Assembly (NCBI GenBank): GCA_052034865.1
Contig: JBPOIC010000018.1
Span: forward strand, 98,428 to 162,427
Direction of reading: 5' to 3'
DNA from: JBPOIC01 sp052034865
GTDB taxonomy: Bacteria > UBA10199 > JADFYH01
Length of the DNA stretch: 64,000 bases
Below, one piece after another: positions 35,378 through 43,639 of this stretch (positions are counted from its first letter, which is position 1; each line of letters opens with the position of its first letter). The notes below the pieces were generated by a model. That model ran no database searches. It was not told where the DNA came from and saw only the letters and a program-made list of their open reading frames with translations. The position numbers were made by a program, and so were the translations under genes.

Positions 35378-36901
35378 TCACCTCAAGCTAAACACACGAT
35401 CTTCTACCCACTTTTCTTGCGCAAGATGGTCATGAAGGGTGATTCGCAAGGTGTAGCTTCCCGAAGGAAGAGAAGGCGAAAGCAAAAGAGGAGTACCGCT
35501 GATCATCTGCTCGCTGCCAGCGGGAAGAATGTCTGAGTAGAGGGCGACATCCTGCTTTGCGGCGAGGGTAGATCCGTTGGGTGCCAGGATTTCAAAATCC
35601 TGGGAGACCGAAACCCTGCGGTCGGCATCCACTCTAAATCCCTTCAGTTTCAAAAAGACAAAAATCTGATCTCCGTGACGAAAGACTCCATCCGGTCTTA
35701 CTGCGTCGCGGGAGGGCTTGGAGGCGAAATAAAATTCGGTGATCTGAAGCACTGCGGGGGTTACAGGTTTTGAAGGGGGTGGCTTTACTCGAGCAAAAAT
35801 TTCAGGACGCGTTTTGAGAAGCGTTTGAAGCTGAGACCGAAACCAGGTCTTGTTGGGATTTTGAGATCCAAGGTAGGCGAGTCCAGCCAGAACCAAAATC
35901 AGGCTCACCAAAGAGATAATCTCTTTTTTGGCTCGTGGGTGCTTGATCACGAGCGAGTCAGAAATAAGATCGCCCAATCTTTGCTTGCGACGGGTAAGGG
36001 CGAGTAGCGGATAACCCAAAAGAAGGTCCAAAGGACGAGTGAGATTTCTTAAAAAAGAGGAGGTGCCATCGAGTGGTTCCCCGTTTTCCAGTACGCAGGC
36101 CCGTCCAAATAAGAGCTTTCCAGGAGTGGTCGAAGTAAAAAATTCAAAAAGAAAGAAATAAAAGGCGGCAAAAAATGGAAGGGCCAGGAGCAGGGCTTTG
36201 AAAAGTGTTTCCTGATCTGGATTAAGACAGGTTCCGTAAAGCCATAGAAAAGTGAAATAAAGGGCAAGATCCAGAATGCAACTTAAGATGCGAATGAGGG
36301 TGGAACTTAAAGGCGCCGTTTTTAAATCAATGGGAGTCAGTCGTTTGCGGGTTTTTTTAACAACGACGGTACTTGCAGCCCTATCCCCCAGCGATTGATG
36401 GAGCGGTGAGCTTTCCATCGAAAGAACCGAAATGAGAAACGGCGGAATATTATCAAAGGCACGACACAAATTTCTTAAGAAAATATTGTTTAAACGCGGA
36501 GATTTCCCTTCCTGATCGACCACACGGAGGCGACATAAAAATTTGCCGGGCGTGGCACCCCCAATCGCCTCAAAAATCACAAAATATAAAAAAAATCCGA
36601 GAGCGCAGGTGAGATACAGAAGAGGTTTCTGGAAATTCCGAAGCCCTTCAAAACCGGGTGATGAAAAAAAGGAATGCGTCATCACCTGATGCAGTCCGAA
36701 GAGAAGATAAGCAAGCAGTACAAGGTCGATCAAAAAGGCAGTAAAACGATCTCGCGGAAGAGCAGGCTGGAAAGGAAAGTGGGACTGTGCGCTGGGAAGC
36801 GGAGGTGGAGGCAGCTCGACGGTCGGTGCCGTTTCAGGAGCCTGGGACCTGCGGTCTTCGATGATCGTAAGATCTTCTTCATCATTCCATTGTGAGGTCA
36901 T
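35378..36901 (-). CDS. Tandem RDD-family membrane protein with C-terminal beta domain
   Basis: The 507-residue protein has two RDD-type membrane domains. The first begins RDRFTAFLIDLVLLAYLLFG near residue 49; the second begins near residue 205 (LIRILSCILDLALYFTFLWL). Each has the G-x-T-P-G-K pattern (GATPGKFLCRL and STTPGKLLFGR) and a LRNL(C/T)R-x-x-D region. After a further membrane segment, the last 130 residues form a Pro-linked, beta-rich domain with LQITEFYFASKPSRDAV and FRHGDQIFVFLKLKGF. RDD proteins are little known; some act as ion exchangers. The tandem arrangement plus an extra C-terminal domain is unusual. Confidence 0.82.
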   Translation of the reverse strand: MTSQWNDEEDLTIIEDRRSQAPETAPTVELPPPPLPSAQSHFPFQPALPRDRFTAFLIDLVLLAYLLFGLHQVMTHSFFSSPGFEGLRNFQKPLLYLTCALGFFLYFVIFEAIGGATPGKFLCRLRVVDQEGKSPRLNNIFLRNLCRAFDNIPPFLISVLSMESSPLHQSLGDRAASTVVVKKTRKRLTPIDLKTAPLSSTLIRILSCILDLALYFTFLWLYGTCLNPDQETLFKALLLALPFFAAFYFFLFEFFTSTTPGKLLFGRACVLENGEPLDGTSSFLRNLTRPLDLLLGYPLLALTRRKQRLGDLISDSLVIKHPRAKKEIISLVSLILVLAGLAYLGSQNPNKTWFRSQLQTLLKTRPEIFARVKPPPSKPVTPAVLQITEFYFASKPSRDAVRPDGVFRHGDQIFVFLKLKGFRVDADRRVSVSQDFEILAPNGSTLAAKQDVALYSDILPAGSEQMISGTPLLLSPSLPSGSYTLRITLHDHLAQEKWVEDRVFSLR

Positions 36902-36948
36902 AAGAAAAGTTCAGAATTGGGAAGTTGTTGAAGAGAGCGGTTTAAAAT

Positions 36949-37221
36949 TTAAGAAGACATGACAATTGTTTCGGTAGGTGGCTGGTTTTCTTCGTTTTCG
37001 CGAATGAGATAACCCGTAATCATCAGATGAACGAGCAAATCGGCCAAGGCTTCGTCGTTTTCTTCCTCTTCTTCATCGAGGGCCAATTCATCACAATATT
37101 CGGCAAACAATCCGATCAGTTCGGTGCCAATTTTTTCCTGAAGAAGCTGGGTGTACTCTTCTTCATCAAGCTCATTGAGTTGGGAAAGAAAGGCGACCGC
37201 TTGGGAAATTTTATTTTCCAT
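36949..37221 (-). CDS. Small acidic protein of unknown function
   Basis: The 90-residue product is helical and very acidic, with DELALDEEEEENDEALADLL in its middle. No signal or membrane segment is present. I chose the ATG at 37221 because GGAG is six bases upstream; an ATG at 37233 lies in that site. It could be a small regulator or binding partner, but no family is recognised. It sits just upstream of, and on the same strand as, the RDD gene. Confidence 0.6.
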   Translation of the reverse strand: MENKISQAVAFLSQLNELDEEEYTQLLQEKIGTELIGLFAEYCDELALDEEEEENDEALADLLVHLMITGYLIRENEENQPPTETIVMSS

Positions 37222-37390
37222 GAAGTTCTCCATTTTTAAAATGAATGATTATCGACAGGATGAGAGTTGGAAGGGGTTCAAGCATAAGTTTTAAGGTTCA
37301 CTGAAATAGCATGGCCTCTTTTTTTCGACCAGTTCTTTTTACCTCCCAATAAATCTTGCCTTTTAAAATCCCCTTACATAGGAGATTTTT

Positions 37391-38671
37391 ATGCGAATAC
37401 TTCTATTAGGCTCCGGCGGCCGTGAACACGCCCTTGCGTGGAAAATCAAAAACAGCAAACACACCAACAAACTTTGGATTGCCCCTGGAAGTGCTGGTAT
37501 GGCTTCCGAAGGCGAATGCGTTTCAATCCCTTTAAGCGATCAACAACAACTGCTTCAGTTTATCAAGACCCAACAAATTGATTTGGTGGTCGTCGGTCCC
37601 GAAGCCCCTCTGGTCGATGGCTTTGCCGACCTTGCAAGAGAGCAGGGCGTTCCTGTTTTTGGTCCGATGGCGGCCGGCGCCCGGCTTGAGGCTTCCAAAG
37701 CGTTTACAAAAAACTTTCTGGATCAGCATAAAATTCCCACCGCTTCTTTTAAAAATTTTTCAGATCCTCACCTTGCCAAGGAATATCTAAAAAACCAAAC
37801 CTACCCTTGTGTGATCAAAGCCGATGGGCTTGCGGCAGGTAAAGGAGTTGTCATCTGTCAAAACTTTCAAGACGGTGTGGATGCGATCGATGAAATTCTC
37901 GTCGCGAAAAAACTCGGGGCACATCAGTCTCAAGTCGTGATCGAAAGTTTTTTAATCGGTGAAGAGGCCTCGTTCATGGTCGCACTCGATGGCAGTCACG
38001 TGCTTGCGTTGGCGACGAGCCAGGACCATAAACGCCTGCTCGATAACGACGAAGGTCCCAACACCGGAGGCATGGGCGCCTATTCTCCTGCCCCTGTCGT
38101 CACTCAAGCTGTCCATCAAAGAACCATTCAGGAAATCATTCGGCCCACGCTGCAAGGACTACAAAAAGAAGGAATCGATTATCGCGGAATTCTCTACGCA
38201 GGTCTTATGATCGACCAGGAAAAACCTTCTCTGCTGGAATACAATGTACGCTTTGGAGACCCCGAATGTCAGGTGTTGTTGCCACGAATGAAATCCGACT
38301 TTGTTGAGCTGGCGATGGCTTGTGTTCAGGGTAAGCTAGATCAGTTTCAGATTGAATGGGATGCGCGTGTTTGCGTGACCGTTGTTCTTGCCGCAGAAGG
38401 TTATCCTTCCTCACCTAAAAAAGGAGATGTCATCGAAGGAATTGAAGAGGCCCAAAAACTTCCGGATATTCTTGTTTTTCATTCCGGGACCGAACGAAAA
38501 AACAGTCAGTGGCTAACCGCCGGAGGACGCGTGCTTGCGGTAACCGCTTTGGGAGATACGCTGGAGTCCGCTGTTACCAAAGCGTATGAAGCCGTTGGAA
38601 AGATCCATTGGAGGGGAATGCAATATCGAAAGGATATCGGAAAGAAGGGGATGGGGGCTCTCCCTGGATAG
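37391..38671 (+). CDS. purD: Phosphoribosylamine-glycine ligase
   Basis: PurD joins phosphoribosylamine with glycine in purine synthesis. The 426-residue protein starts MRILLLGSGGREHALAWKI and has the ATP-grasp features VVVGPEAPLVDGFADLA, KADGLAAGKGVVIC, and the substrate loop SQDHKRLLDNDEGPNTGGMG. It also has NVRFGDPECQVLLPRM. A GGAG site seven bases upstream fixes the ATG. purE follows about 85 bases downstream with its own ribosome binding site, probably in the same transcript. Confidence 0.96.
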   Translation: MRILLLGSGGREHALAWKIKNSKHTNKLWIAPGSAGMASEGECVSIPLSDQQQLLQFIKTQQIDLVVVGPEAPLVDGFADLAREQGVPVFGPMAAGARLEASKAFTKNFLDQHKIPTASFKNFSDPHLAKEYLKNQTYPCVIKADGLAAGKGVVICQNFQDGVDAIDEILVAKKLGAHQSQVVIESFLIGEEASFMVALDGSHVLALATSQDHKRLLDNDEGPNTGGMGAYSPAPVVTQAVHQRTIQEIIRPTLQGLQKEGIDYRGILYAGLMIDQEKPSLLEYNVRFGDPECQVLLPRMKSDFVELAMACVQGKLDQFQIEWDARVCVTVVLAAEGYPSSPKKGDVIEGIEEAQKLPDILVFHSGTERKNSQWLTAGGRVLAVTALGDTLESAVTKAYEAVGKIHWRGMQYRKDIGKKGMGALPG

Positions 38672-38757
38672 AGAATGTAATCTCAAAATTTGTGAAAAAA
38701 AGCCCAAGGAAATTTATTAAACAATGAAAATCAATCGCAAGATATAAGGAGAAAGAC

Positions 38758-39246
38758 ATGCCTCAGGTATCCATTGTCATGGGAAGTGATTCTGATCTGG
38801 AAACCATGAAAGAAGCTTCAAAAGTATTAAACGAATTTGGAATCGAGAATGAAATTCTTGTGAGTTCTGCGCATCGTTCACCTAACAAAACCCACCAATG
38901 GGCGCTGGAGGCTGAAAAACGCGGAGTTGAAGTGATTATTGCCGGCGCTGGAATGGCGGCGCATCTGGCTGGTGTTCTCGCCTCGCTTACCACGCTTCCT
39001 GTGATTGGGGTTCCTCTCGATGGATCTCCTTTAAAAGGACTGGATGCCCTTCTTTCCACCGTTCAAATGCCGGGAGGAATTCCGGTCGCTTGCGTGGCCA
39101 TTGGAAAAGCCGGAGCGAAAAATGCGGGTTATCTTGCGACACAAATCCTCGCCTTGAAAAATCCTGCCTTAAAACAAAAACTCGTGGATTACCGAAAAAA
39201 ACTGGAAGAGGAAATTGAGAAGAAAAACCAGAAATTGATGGGGTAG
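38758..39246 (+). CDS. purE: 5-(carboxyamino)imidazole ribonucleotide mutase
   Basis: PurE moves the carboxyl group of N5-CAIR to give CAIR. The 162-residue protein has the class I signature IVMGSDSDLETMKEA, then SAHRSPNKTHQW, IIAGAGMAAHLAGVLA and VQMPGGIPVACVAIGKAGA. AAGGAGAAAGAC precedes the ATG. No purK is adjacent. Purine genes are split: only purD and purE are here. Confidence 0.96.
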   Translation: MPQVSIVMGSDSDLETMKEASKVLNEFGIENEILVSSAHRSPNKTHQWALEAEKRGVEVIIAGAGMAAHLAGVLASLTTLPVIGVPLDGSPLKGLDALLSTVQMPGGIPVACVAIGKAGAKNAGYLATQILALKNPALKQKLVDYRKKLEEEIEKKNQKLMG

Positions 39247-39274
39247 GGAGGGGATATCTTCAACGCACGTAAAA

Positions 39275-39430
39275 TTCCTGGGATTGCATTCTGACTATGG
39301 CGAAGTCGCTCATACATATCAATTGAACCAATAGATACTTCGCTTATCCGGCGTTCCGCTTGCAAAGACAGCGCGTCTTGCGAGGTGCGCAGCGACGCTC
39401 GCCTGAGTCGGACAAGCGACAATCCAGGAA
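39275..39430. repeat. Possible MITE-like element with short inverted ends
   Basis: TTCCTGGGATTG (39275-39286) and CAATCCAGGAA (39420-39430) are near-perfect inverted ends 156 bases apart. The interior has further pairing (GCAAAGAC and GTCTTGC; CTTATCCG and CGGACAAG). The region 39247-39593 contains no gene. The ends are short, so this may be only a structured intergenic repeat. Confidence 0.4.
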
Positions 39431-39500
39431 AAATGAATTCAAGGTTTTCTTCTGACCCCTGAATTCTAGATCCCTTCATTTTCATTCCTATTCAAAATTC

Positions 39501-39526
39501 AAAAAGCCCCTCTTTGCGGAGGGGCT
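39501..39526 (-). terminator. Rho-independent terminator of the 39-residue-repeat gene
   Basis: On the minus strand AGCCCCTC-CGCAAA-GAGGGGCT is followed by TTTTTGAATTTTG. It lies about 70 bases past the stop codon at 39594. On the plus strand no T tract follows, so it works in the minus direction only. Confidence 0.85.
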
Positions 39527-39593
39527 CTCTGCGCCTTCCATCCCTCGAACGCCAATCTCGTAACGCCCGAGAGTGAAATCAATAAAATCCAGT

Positions 39594-41177
39594 TTACTGA
39601 CCAATGAGTTTCGATCCCTTTTCGATGGGGATGTGTTGTTGAAGCTCTTGTATGACTGGGCTGATGTTCCCTTTTAGGAGAGAGTGAATTTGCTCGTACC
39701 GTTTCATGACCTTTCCATAAAGACTGCTGGCCTTTGAGAAAAGCGAGCCAACTTTTGGGAGTTTTCCTCCAGCATCCAATAGAGTTCCGATCATGCCTGT
39801 GAAGTTTCCTTTTGCCCCTGCGTAAATCCCTTTGGCGAATTTAGATCCCCAGGAGATGAAGGGGCCTGCGCCAGGAATTTTTCCTGCAAAACTGATTGCA
39901 GTTTGAAAGAGGGAAGAGAAATTTCCTTTGGCAGCCTGATAGACGCCCTTGGCGAGTTTGGATCCGAACGAAATGGCTGGACCGATTCCGGGTATGCTTG
40001 AGGCAAAGTTGAGAGCAGTGTTTAAAAATCCTTTAAAATTTCCCTTGGCGACCTGGTACAAACCTTTGGCGACGTTCCATCCCACACTTAAAGCCTGCCC
40101 GACGACAGGGATTAATCTGAATAAGGGCGAAAGCTTATCGATTACCTTGGCGGCTATTTTCCCAACCTTCAAAATACCTTTGCCAATCGATTTAAAAGCC
40201 CCACCTAACTTGCTGAAAAACCCACGTTTTTTGTACATGCTTCCTAAGGCTTTTGATTTGCTTTCCAAATTTTTGAAGGTGGGCTCCGAAGCCTGGGTTG
40301 CCTGGTTTAGACGATCCAACGCGGCTTTTGCCTGAGCACTGTCTTTGCCATAAGTCCTTTCAGCGTCTTTTGCCGCTTCTTTCAGGCTGTTAAGATAAGC
40401 TTTAATTTTATTTGCGAACTCTTTGTAAAGACTGGCTAATCTTTTTGTAAAAAGTTCTTTCATGACCTTTTGACTTAAGCCTAAATCCTTTCGAATTTGA
40501 TCGATCTGTTTCTGCTTTTCCTTGTCGCTCAGGGCAGGGTTATTGAGGATGGATTGAATCTGTCGGGTTGTTTCCAGGAATGAAATGGGTGTTTTTCCTT
40601 CGAGTGCTCTTTTGTGATTAATATCATTCAAACGATTCTGTTTTTCCGGTTCAAGCGTCTCTATCCGTTGCTGAAGATCTAATTGGGTTTTGGAAATCAG
40701 TTTCAGATCTGTTGGTTGGGCAGAGGGAGTCTGAACAGAATCCGCAACATTTTTAAGGGAACTGCCGAGAAGATTCTGAGTCACAGTTTTCTGAACATTC
40801 AGTTTTCCCTGCTGAATCAATAAGTGAAAAAACTTCTGGAAGAGTGGGTATTTTAAGAAGGTCTGATGGGAGAGTCGAATGGATATCCCTGAGAAGGAAA
40901 TGCTGGGTTGATAACATCCTAAGGCTCCCATACTCATCTGAAAATGTTGAGTCGGAATATTGCCAAAAAAGTGAAGAGGGGTATGGAAAACGATTTCTCC
41001 TCTTCCTTTTCTAATAAGGCTTTCGTAGCGTTCGGTCATACTCCACACTTCGGGCCTCGATGAAACTCCATTTTGCTGGCCGGTGGGCATCTTTAAGTCC
41101 GGATGGGGCGGAGGGAGGATTCCATAAGAATCCAAGTGGGAAGAATTTGGGCGAATTTGAAGTGAGAGAACATTCAT
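39594..41177 (-). CDS. Protein with three exact-length 39-residue Gly/Ala-rich repeats
   Basis: No family is recognised for this 527-residue protein. The first 140 residues are mixed and contain no signal peptide. Residues about 160-300 are charged, coiled-coil-like helices. A basic Gly/Lys/Phe stretch (GFFSKLGGAFKSIGKGILKV) leads into three tandem repeats of 39 residues at 356-394, 395-433 and 434-472, plus a partial fourth copy. Each begins IPxxGxxxSxG, with AKGxYxxAKGNF in the middle, and is amphipathic and glycine-rich, which could insert in or lie on membranes. An AAGGAG site precedes the ATG. A sigma-54 type promoter at 41369-41384 and a motif pair upstream suggest it belongs to the FHA/sigma-54 regulon. 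Confidence 0.65.
   Translation of the reverse strand: MNVLSLQIRPNSSHLDSYGILPPPHPDLKMPTGQQNGVSSRPEVWSMTERYESLIRKGRGEIVFHTPLHFFGNIPTQHFQMSMGALGCYQPSISFSGISIRLSHQTFLKYPLFQKFFHLLIQQGKLNVQKTVTQNLLGSSLKNVADSVQTPSAQPTDLKLISKTQLDLQQRIETLEPEKQNRLNDINHKRALEGKTPISFLETTRQIQSILNNPALSDKEKQKQIDQIRKDLGLSQKVMKELFTKRLASLYKEFANKIKAYLNSLKEAAKDAERTYGKDSAQAKAALDRLNQATQASEPTFKNLESKSKALGSMYKKRGFFSKLGGAFKSIGKGILKVGKIAAKVIDKLSPLFRLIPVVGQALSVGWNVAKGLYQVAKGNFKGFLNTALNFASSIPGIGPAISFGSKLAKGVYQAAKGNFSSLFQTAISFAGKIPGAGPFISWGSKFAKGIYAGAKGNFTGMIGTLLDAGGKLPKVGSLFSKASSLYGKVMKRYEQIHSLLKGNISPVIQELQQHIPIEKGSKLIGQ
39762..40112 (-). repeat. Coding tandem repeat, 3 x 117 bases
   Basis: Three consecutive units of exactly 117 bases encode the 39-residue repeats. 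At protein level the units keep IPxxGxxxSxG and AKGxYxxAKGNF; the codons differ, so the array is old and held by selection rather than recently expanded. Confidence 0.85.
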
Positions 41178-41203
41178 GATTTCTTCTCCTTAAAAATGTG
41201 CGG

Positions 41204-41356
41204 TTACACTCGGATCGACAGGTTCAGCATTTTTTGGATGTTTCGAATTTTTTGATCGAGACCGTAGAATTGACCGAGTTTTAAATCCTCGATCAGTTCC
41301 TTCTGCATCTCTTCGATTGCTTCCTGAATTTCTTCGTCGGCAGGTGTGTTTTCCAT
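41204..41356 (-). CDS. Possible small acidic protein upstream of the repeat gene
   Basis: A 50-codon frame (MENTPADEEI... ending SIRV) ends 26 bases before the repeat gene. Its composition is protein-like: acidic helices with EAIEEMQKELIEDLKLGQF. However, the inferred start of transcription from the sigma-54 element at 41369-41384 is near 41357, exactly at this ATG, so the frame would need leaderless translation, a later ATG at 41308 (preceded by AGGA at a long distance), or another promoter. Treated as uncertain. Confidence 0.35.
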   Translation of the reverse strand: MENTPADEEIQEAIEEMQKELIEDLKLGQFYGLDQKIRNIQKMLNLSIRV

Positions 41357-41368
41357 GCCAGGAAAGAT

Positions 41369-41384
41369 TGCAGGGGGTGTGCCA
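41369..41384 (-). promoter_or_regulatory. Putative sigma-54 promoter for the 39-residue-repeat gene
   Basis: The minus strand reads TGGCACACCCCCTGCA: TGGCAC, ten bases between GG and GC, and CTGCA instead of TTGCA. The same CTGC variant occurs in the sigma-54 elements for creD and for the FHA activator gene. The shared motif pair lies about 95-135 bases upstream at 41480-41520. Confidence 0.65.
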
Positions 41385-41479
41385 GAAGGAAGAGCTTGGT
41401 CCGAAGCGGGGTAAAAACCTTTTATTTCAAGAGGTTAACTTTATTAAAATGGATGGGATGTGGCGGTGGGGTTTTAAAA

Positions 41480-41520
41480 CGTTCGATTTTCGGACGGTGC
41501 AGTGTTCGGGATTCGGACGA
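41480..41520. promoter_or_regulatory. Direct motif pair (shared upstream element, copy b)
   Basis: CGTTCGATTTTCGGACGG (41480-41497) and GTTCGGGATTCGGACGA (41504-41520) are two direct copies of the motif. The first 16 bases are identical to the reverse complement of the element at 59374-59389. The region between the repeat gene and the GMC gene (41178-41697) otherwise contains only the small frame and sigma-54 element described. Confidence 0.65.
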
Positions 41521-41697
41521 TGTCTTTATTTCTGAAAGAGTGGGGTGAAGATTAGGTTCTTTTGATGTAAATCGTTTGACCTATCCAAAGAGATCTCTCA
41601 ATCAGAGAAAACAGACTCACAAAACAGGCGAAAAACTGACGAGTTCTCAAAGCCCTCCGAAAATTTTGAGGGCCGTCATCTAGAAAGCAGGGAGCCA

Positions 41698-43626
41698 ATG
41701 AAAAAGTCGATTTTAAGTCCTCAGGAATTAAAAATCCTGGAAGCCATTGCCGATTGCCTGATTCCATCCAGCCCTAAAATTCCCTATAAACCCTCCGAAC
41801 TTCAGGTGGCTCAGGAGGTAAATGGATTTTTGGAACATGTTTCAGGAACCATGGTGCAAGCCGCCCATGTTGCTTTAAAGGCGATCGAGTGGGGGGCTTC
41901 GCTCTTTCAGTTTTCGATGACTCGTTTCACCCTGATGGACGAAACGACCCGCAATCAATATCTCAATGCCTGGACCGAGACCACCAGCCTCCCAAAACAT
42001 GCCCTTTTCCGTTTGCTCCAGGCCCTCATTTTTACTGCCTATTATGCCCATCCCAAGGTCACCCAATCCATTGGCTATCAGGCCAAAATCCCCGCTAAAA
42101 ATCCTCCGGTCGATCTTTATGGAGAGAACGTCATCCTTGGGATGAAAGAAAACAGCAACATTGATGCGGATGTGTGTGTCGTTGGGTCTGGAGCAGGTGG
42201 TGCTGCCATGGCTTCGGAGCTTTCTGAAAAAGGGTTGAAGGTTGTGATTCTTGAGGAGGGGGGAAGGTTTGATCTTTCCAACTATCGTGAGGACGCCGTT
42301 CATCGAACGAAATGGATGTATCGCGATGCTGGCATCACACCGACGATCGGAAACACACCTATTCTCATTCCTTTGGGGAAAACGATTGGAGGAACGACGA
42401 CCATCAACTCCGGAACCTGTTTTCGTGTACCGGATACTGTCCTTCATAAATGGGAAAAAGGCTATGGGCTTGCAGGATGGAATTCCACGATGCTTTCTCC
42501 TTATTACGACAAGGTCGAAAAGATCATCAACGTCATGGAAATTCCGGAAGAGTTACTTGGGAACAGCGCGCGCATCATCCGCAAAGGACTTGAAAAAATG
42601 GGCATTCAGGGTGAGCCCCTGAAGCGCAATATGAAAGGTTGTGAAGGGAGCAGCCTGTGTTGTTTTGGATGTCCAACCGACGCCAAGCAAAGCGTTCAGT
42701 TAAACTATATTCCCAACGCCTTAAAGCATGGGGCGAAACTGTATGGGCATTGCAGGGTTCAGAATCTGATTTCAGAAGGCGACCTTGTGCGCGAAGTCGA
42801 GGCGCAGTTTATTCATCCGATCACCAAAGAAAAGGGTGGAAAGTTGCGCGTGCGGGCTAAGTATGTAGTCATTGCGGCAGGATCGATTTATTCCCCACTT
42901 TTATTAAAAAAATCAAAACTCGGTCTATCTTCAGGTCAGGTTGGAAAAAATCTGACCATTCATCCCGCCGGAAAAGTATTTGCCTTGTTTGATGAAGAGG
43001 TGCGCGGCTGGGAAGGAGTCCCACAAAGTTTTCACTCGATGCATTTTGAAGAACAGGGAATCCATCTCGAAGGCGTTTTCACTCCACCTTCCATTACCTC
43101 TACCATGGTTCTTTTAAGAGGGATGGATCATAAACGGGTGATGGAGAATTTTTCGCATCTGGCCAATTTTGGGTTTTTGATCACCGATGAATCTCGGGGA
43201 CGCGTCTGGAGAAAGATGGATGGCGAACCTTTAGTGACATATTTTTTAAAAAAATCGGATCTGAAAAAGTTTATCGACTCCATTGTCATTTTGGCGCGCG
43301 GATTTTTTGAAGCCAATGCCCGTGAAGTGTATTTGCCGATACATCGTCTTCCAAAGTTAAATTCTATCGAAGAAATTTCTAAGATCTATGCCTTGAATCT
43401 CGAGGCAAAAGACATTGAGATGGAGGCCTTTCATCCTCTGGGAACCTGTCGGATGGGAGCGGATCCCAAAACTTCTGTGGTCGATGAATTTGGAAAAGTT
43501 CATGGAACACAAAATCTCTACATTACCGATGGAAGCGTTTTTCCAACCTCACTGGGCGTGAATCCTCAGGTCACCATCATGGCGTTTGCCACGCGTGCGG
43601 CAGAACATTTGAGTCGGAATTTCTGA
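41698..43626 (+). CDS. GMC-family oxidoreductase with N-terminal gluconate-dehydrogenase-subunit-3-like part
   Basis: The 642-residue protein is an FAD-dependent alcohol or sugar oxidoreductase. Residues 1-145 are a helical region starting LSPQELKILEAIADCLIPSS, as in the small subunit of gluconate 2-dehydrogenases. The FAD-binding motif VVGSGAGGAAMASEL begins near residue 161. GTTTINSGTCFRVP follows. A Cys-rich loop CEGSSLCCFGCPTDAKQS near residue 315 is typical of this membrane-linked GMC branch. The C-terminus has FHPLGTCRMGADP and GVNPQVTIMAFATRAAEHL with the catalytic His region. The substrate cannot be read. Subunit 3 and the flavoprotein seem fused into one chain. Confidence 0.87.
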   Translation: MKKSILSPQELKILEAIADCLIPSSPKIPYKPSELQVAQEVNGFLEHVSGTMVQAAHVALKAIEWGASLFQFSMTRFTLMDETTRNQYLNAWTETTSLPKHALFRLLQALIFTAYYAHPKVTQSIGYQAKIPAKNPPVDLYGENVILGMKENSNIDADVCVVGSGAGGAAMASELSEKGLKVVILEEGGRFDLSNYREDAVHRTKWMYRDAGITPTIGNTPILIPLGKTIGGTTTINSGTCFRVPDTVLHKWEKGYGLAGWNSTMLSPYYDKVEKIINVMEIPEELLGNSARIIRKGLEKMGIQGEPLKRNMKGCEGSSLCCFGCPTDAKQSVQLNYIPNALKHGAKLYGHCRVQNLISEGDLVREVEAQFIHPITKEKGGKLRVRAKYVVIAAGSIYSPLLLKKSKLGLSSGQVGKNLTIHPAGKVFALFDEEVRGWEGVPQSFHSMHFEEQGIHLEGVFTPPSITSTMVLLRGMDHKRVMENFSHLANFGFLITDESRGRVWRKMDGEPLVTYFLKKSDLKKFIDSIVILARGFFEANAREVYLPIHRLPKLNSIEEISKIYALNLEAKDIEMEAFHPLGTCRMGADPKTSVVDEFGKVHGTQNLYITDGSVFPTSLGVNPQVTIMAFATRAAEHLSRNF

Positions 43627-43639
43627 ATCATTCCTTCCT

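Noticed and set aside
41875..42447. 190-codon minus-strand frame inside the GMC gene
   Set aside because: The opposite strand encodes a clear flavoprotein; no ribosome binding site and no family match.
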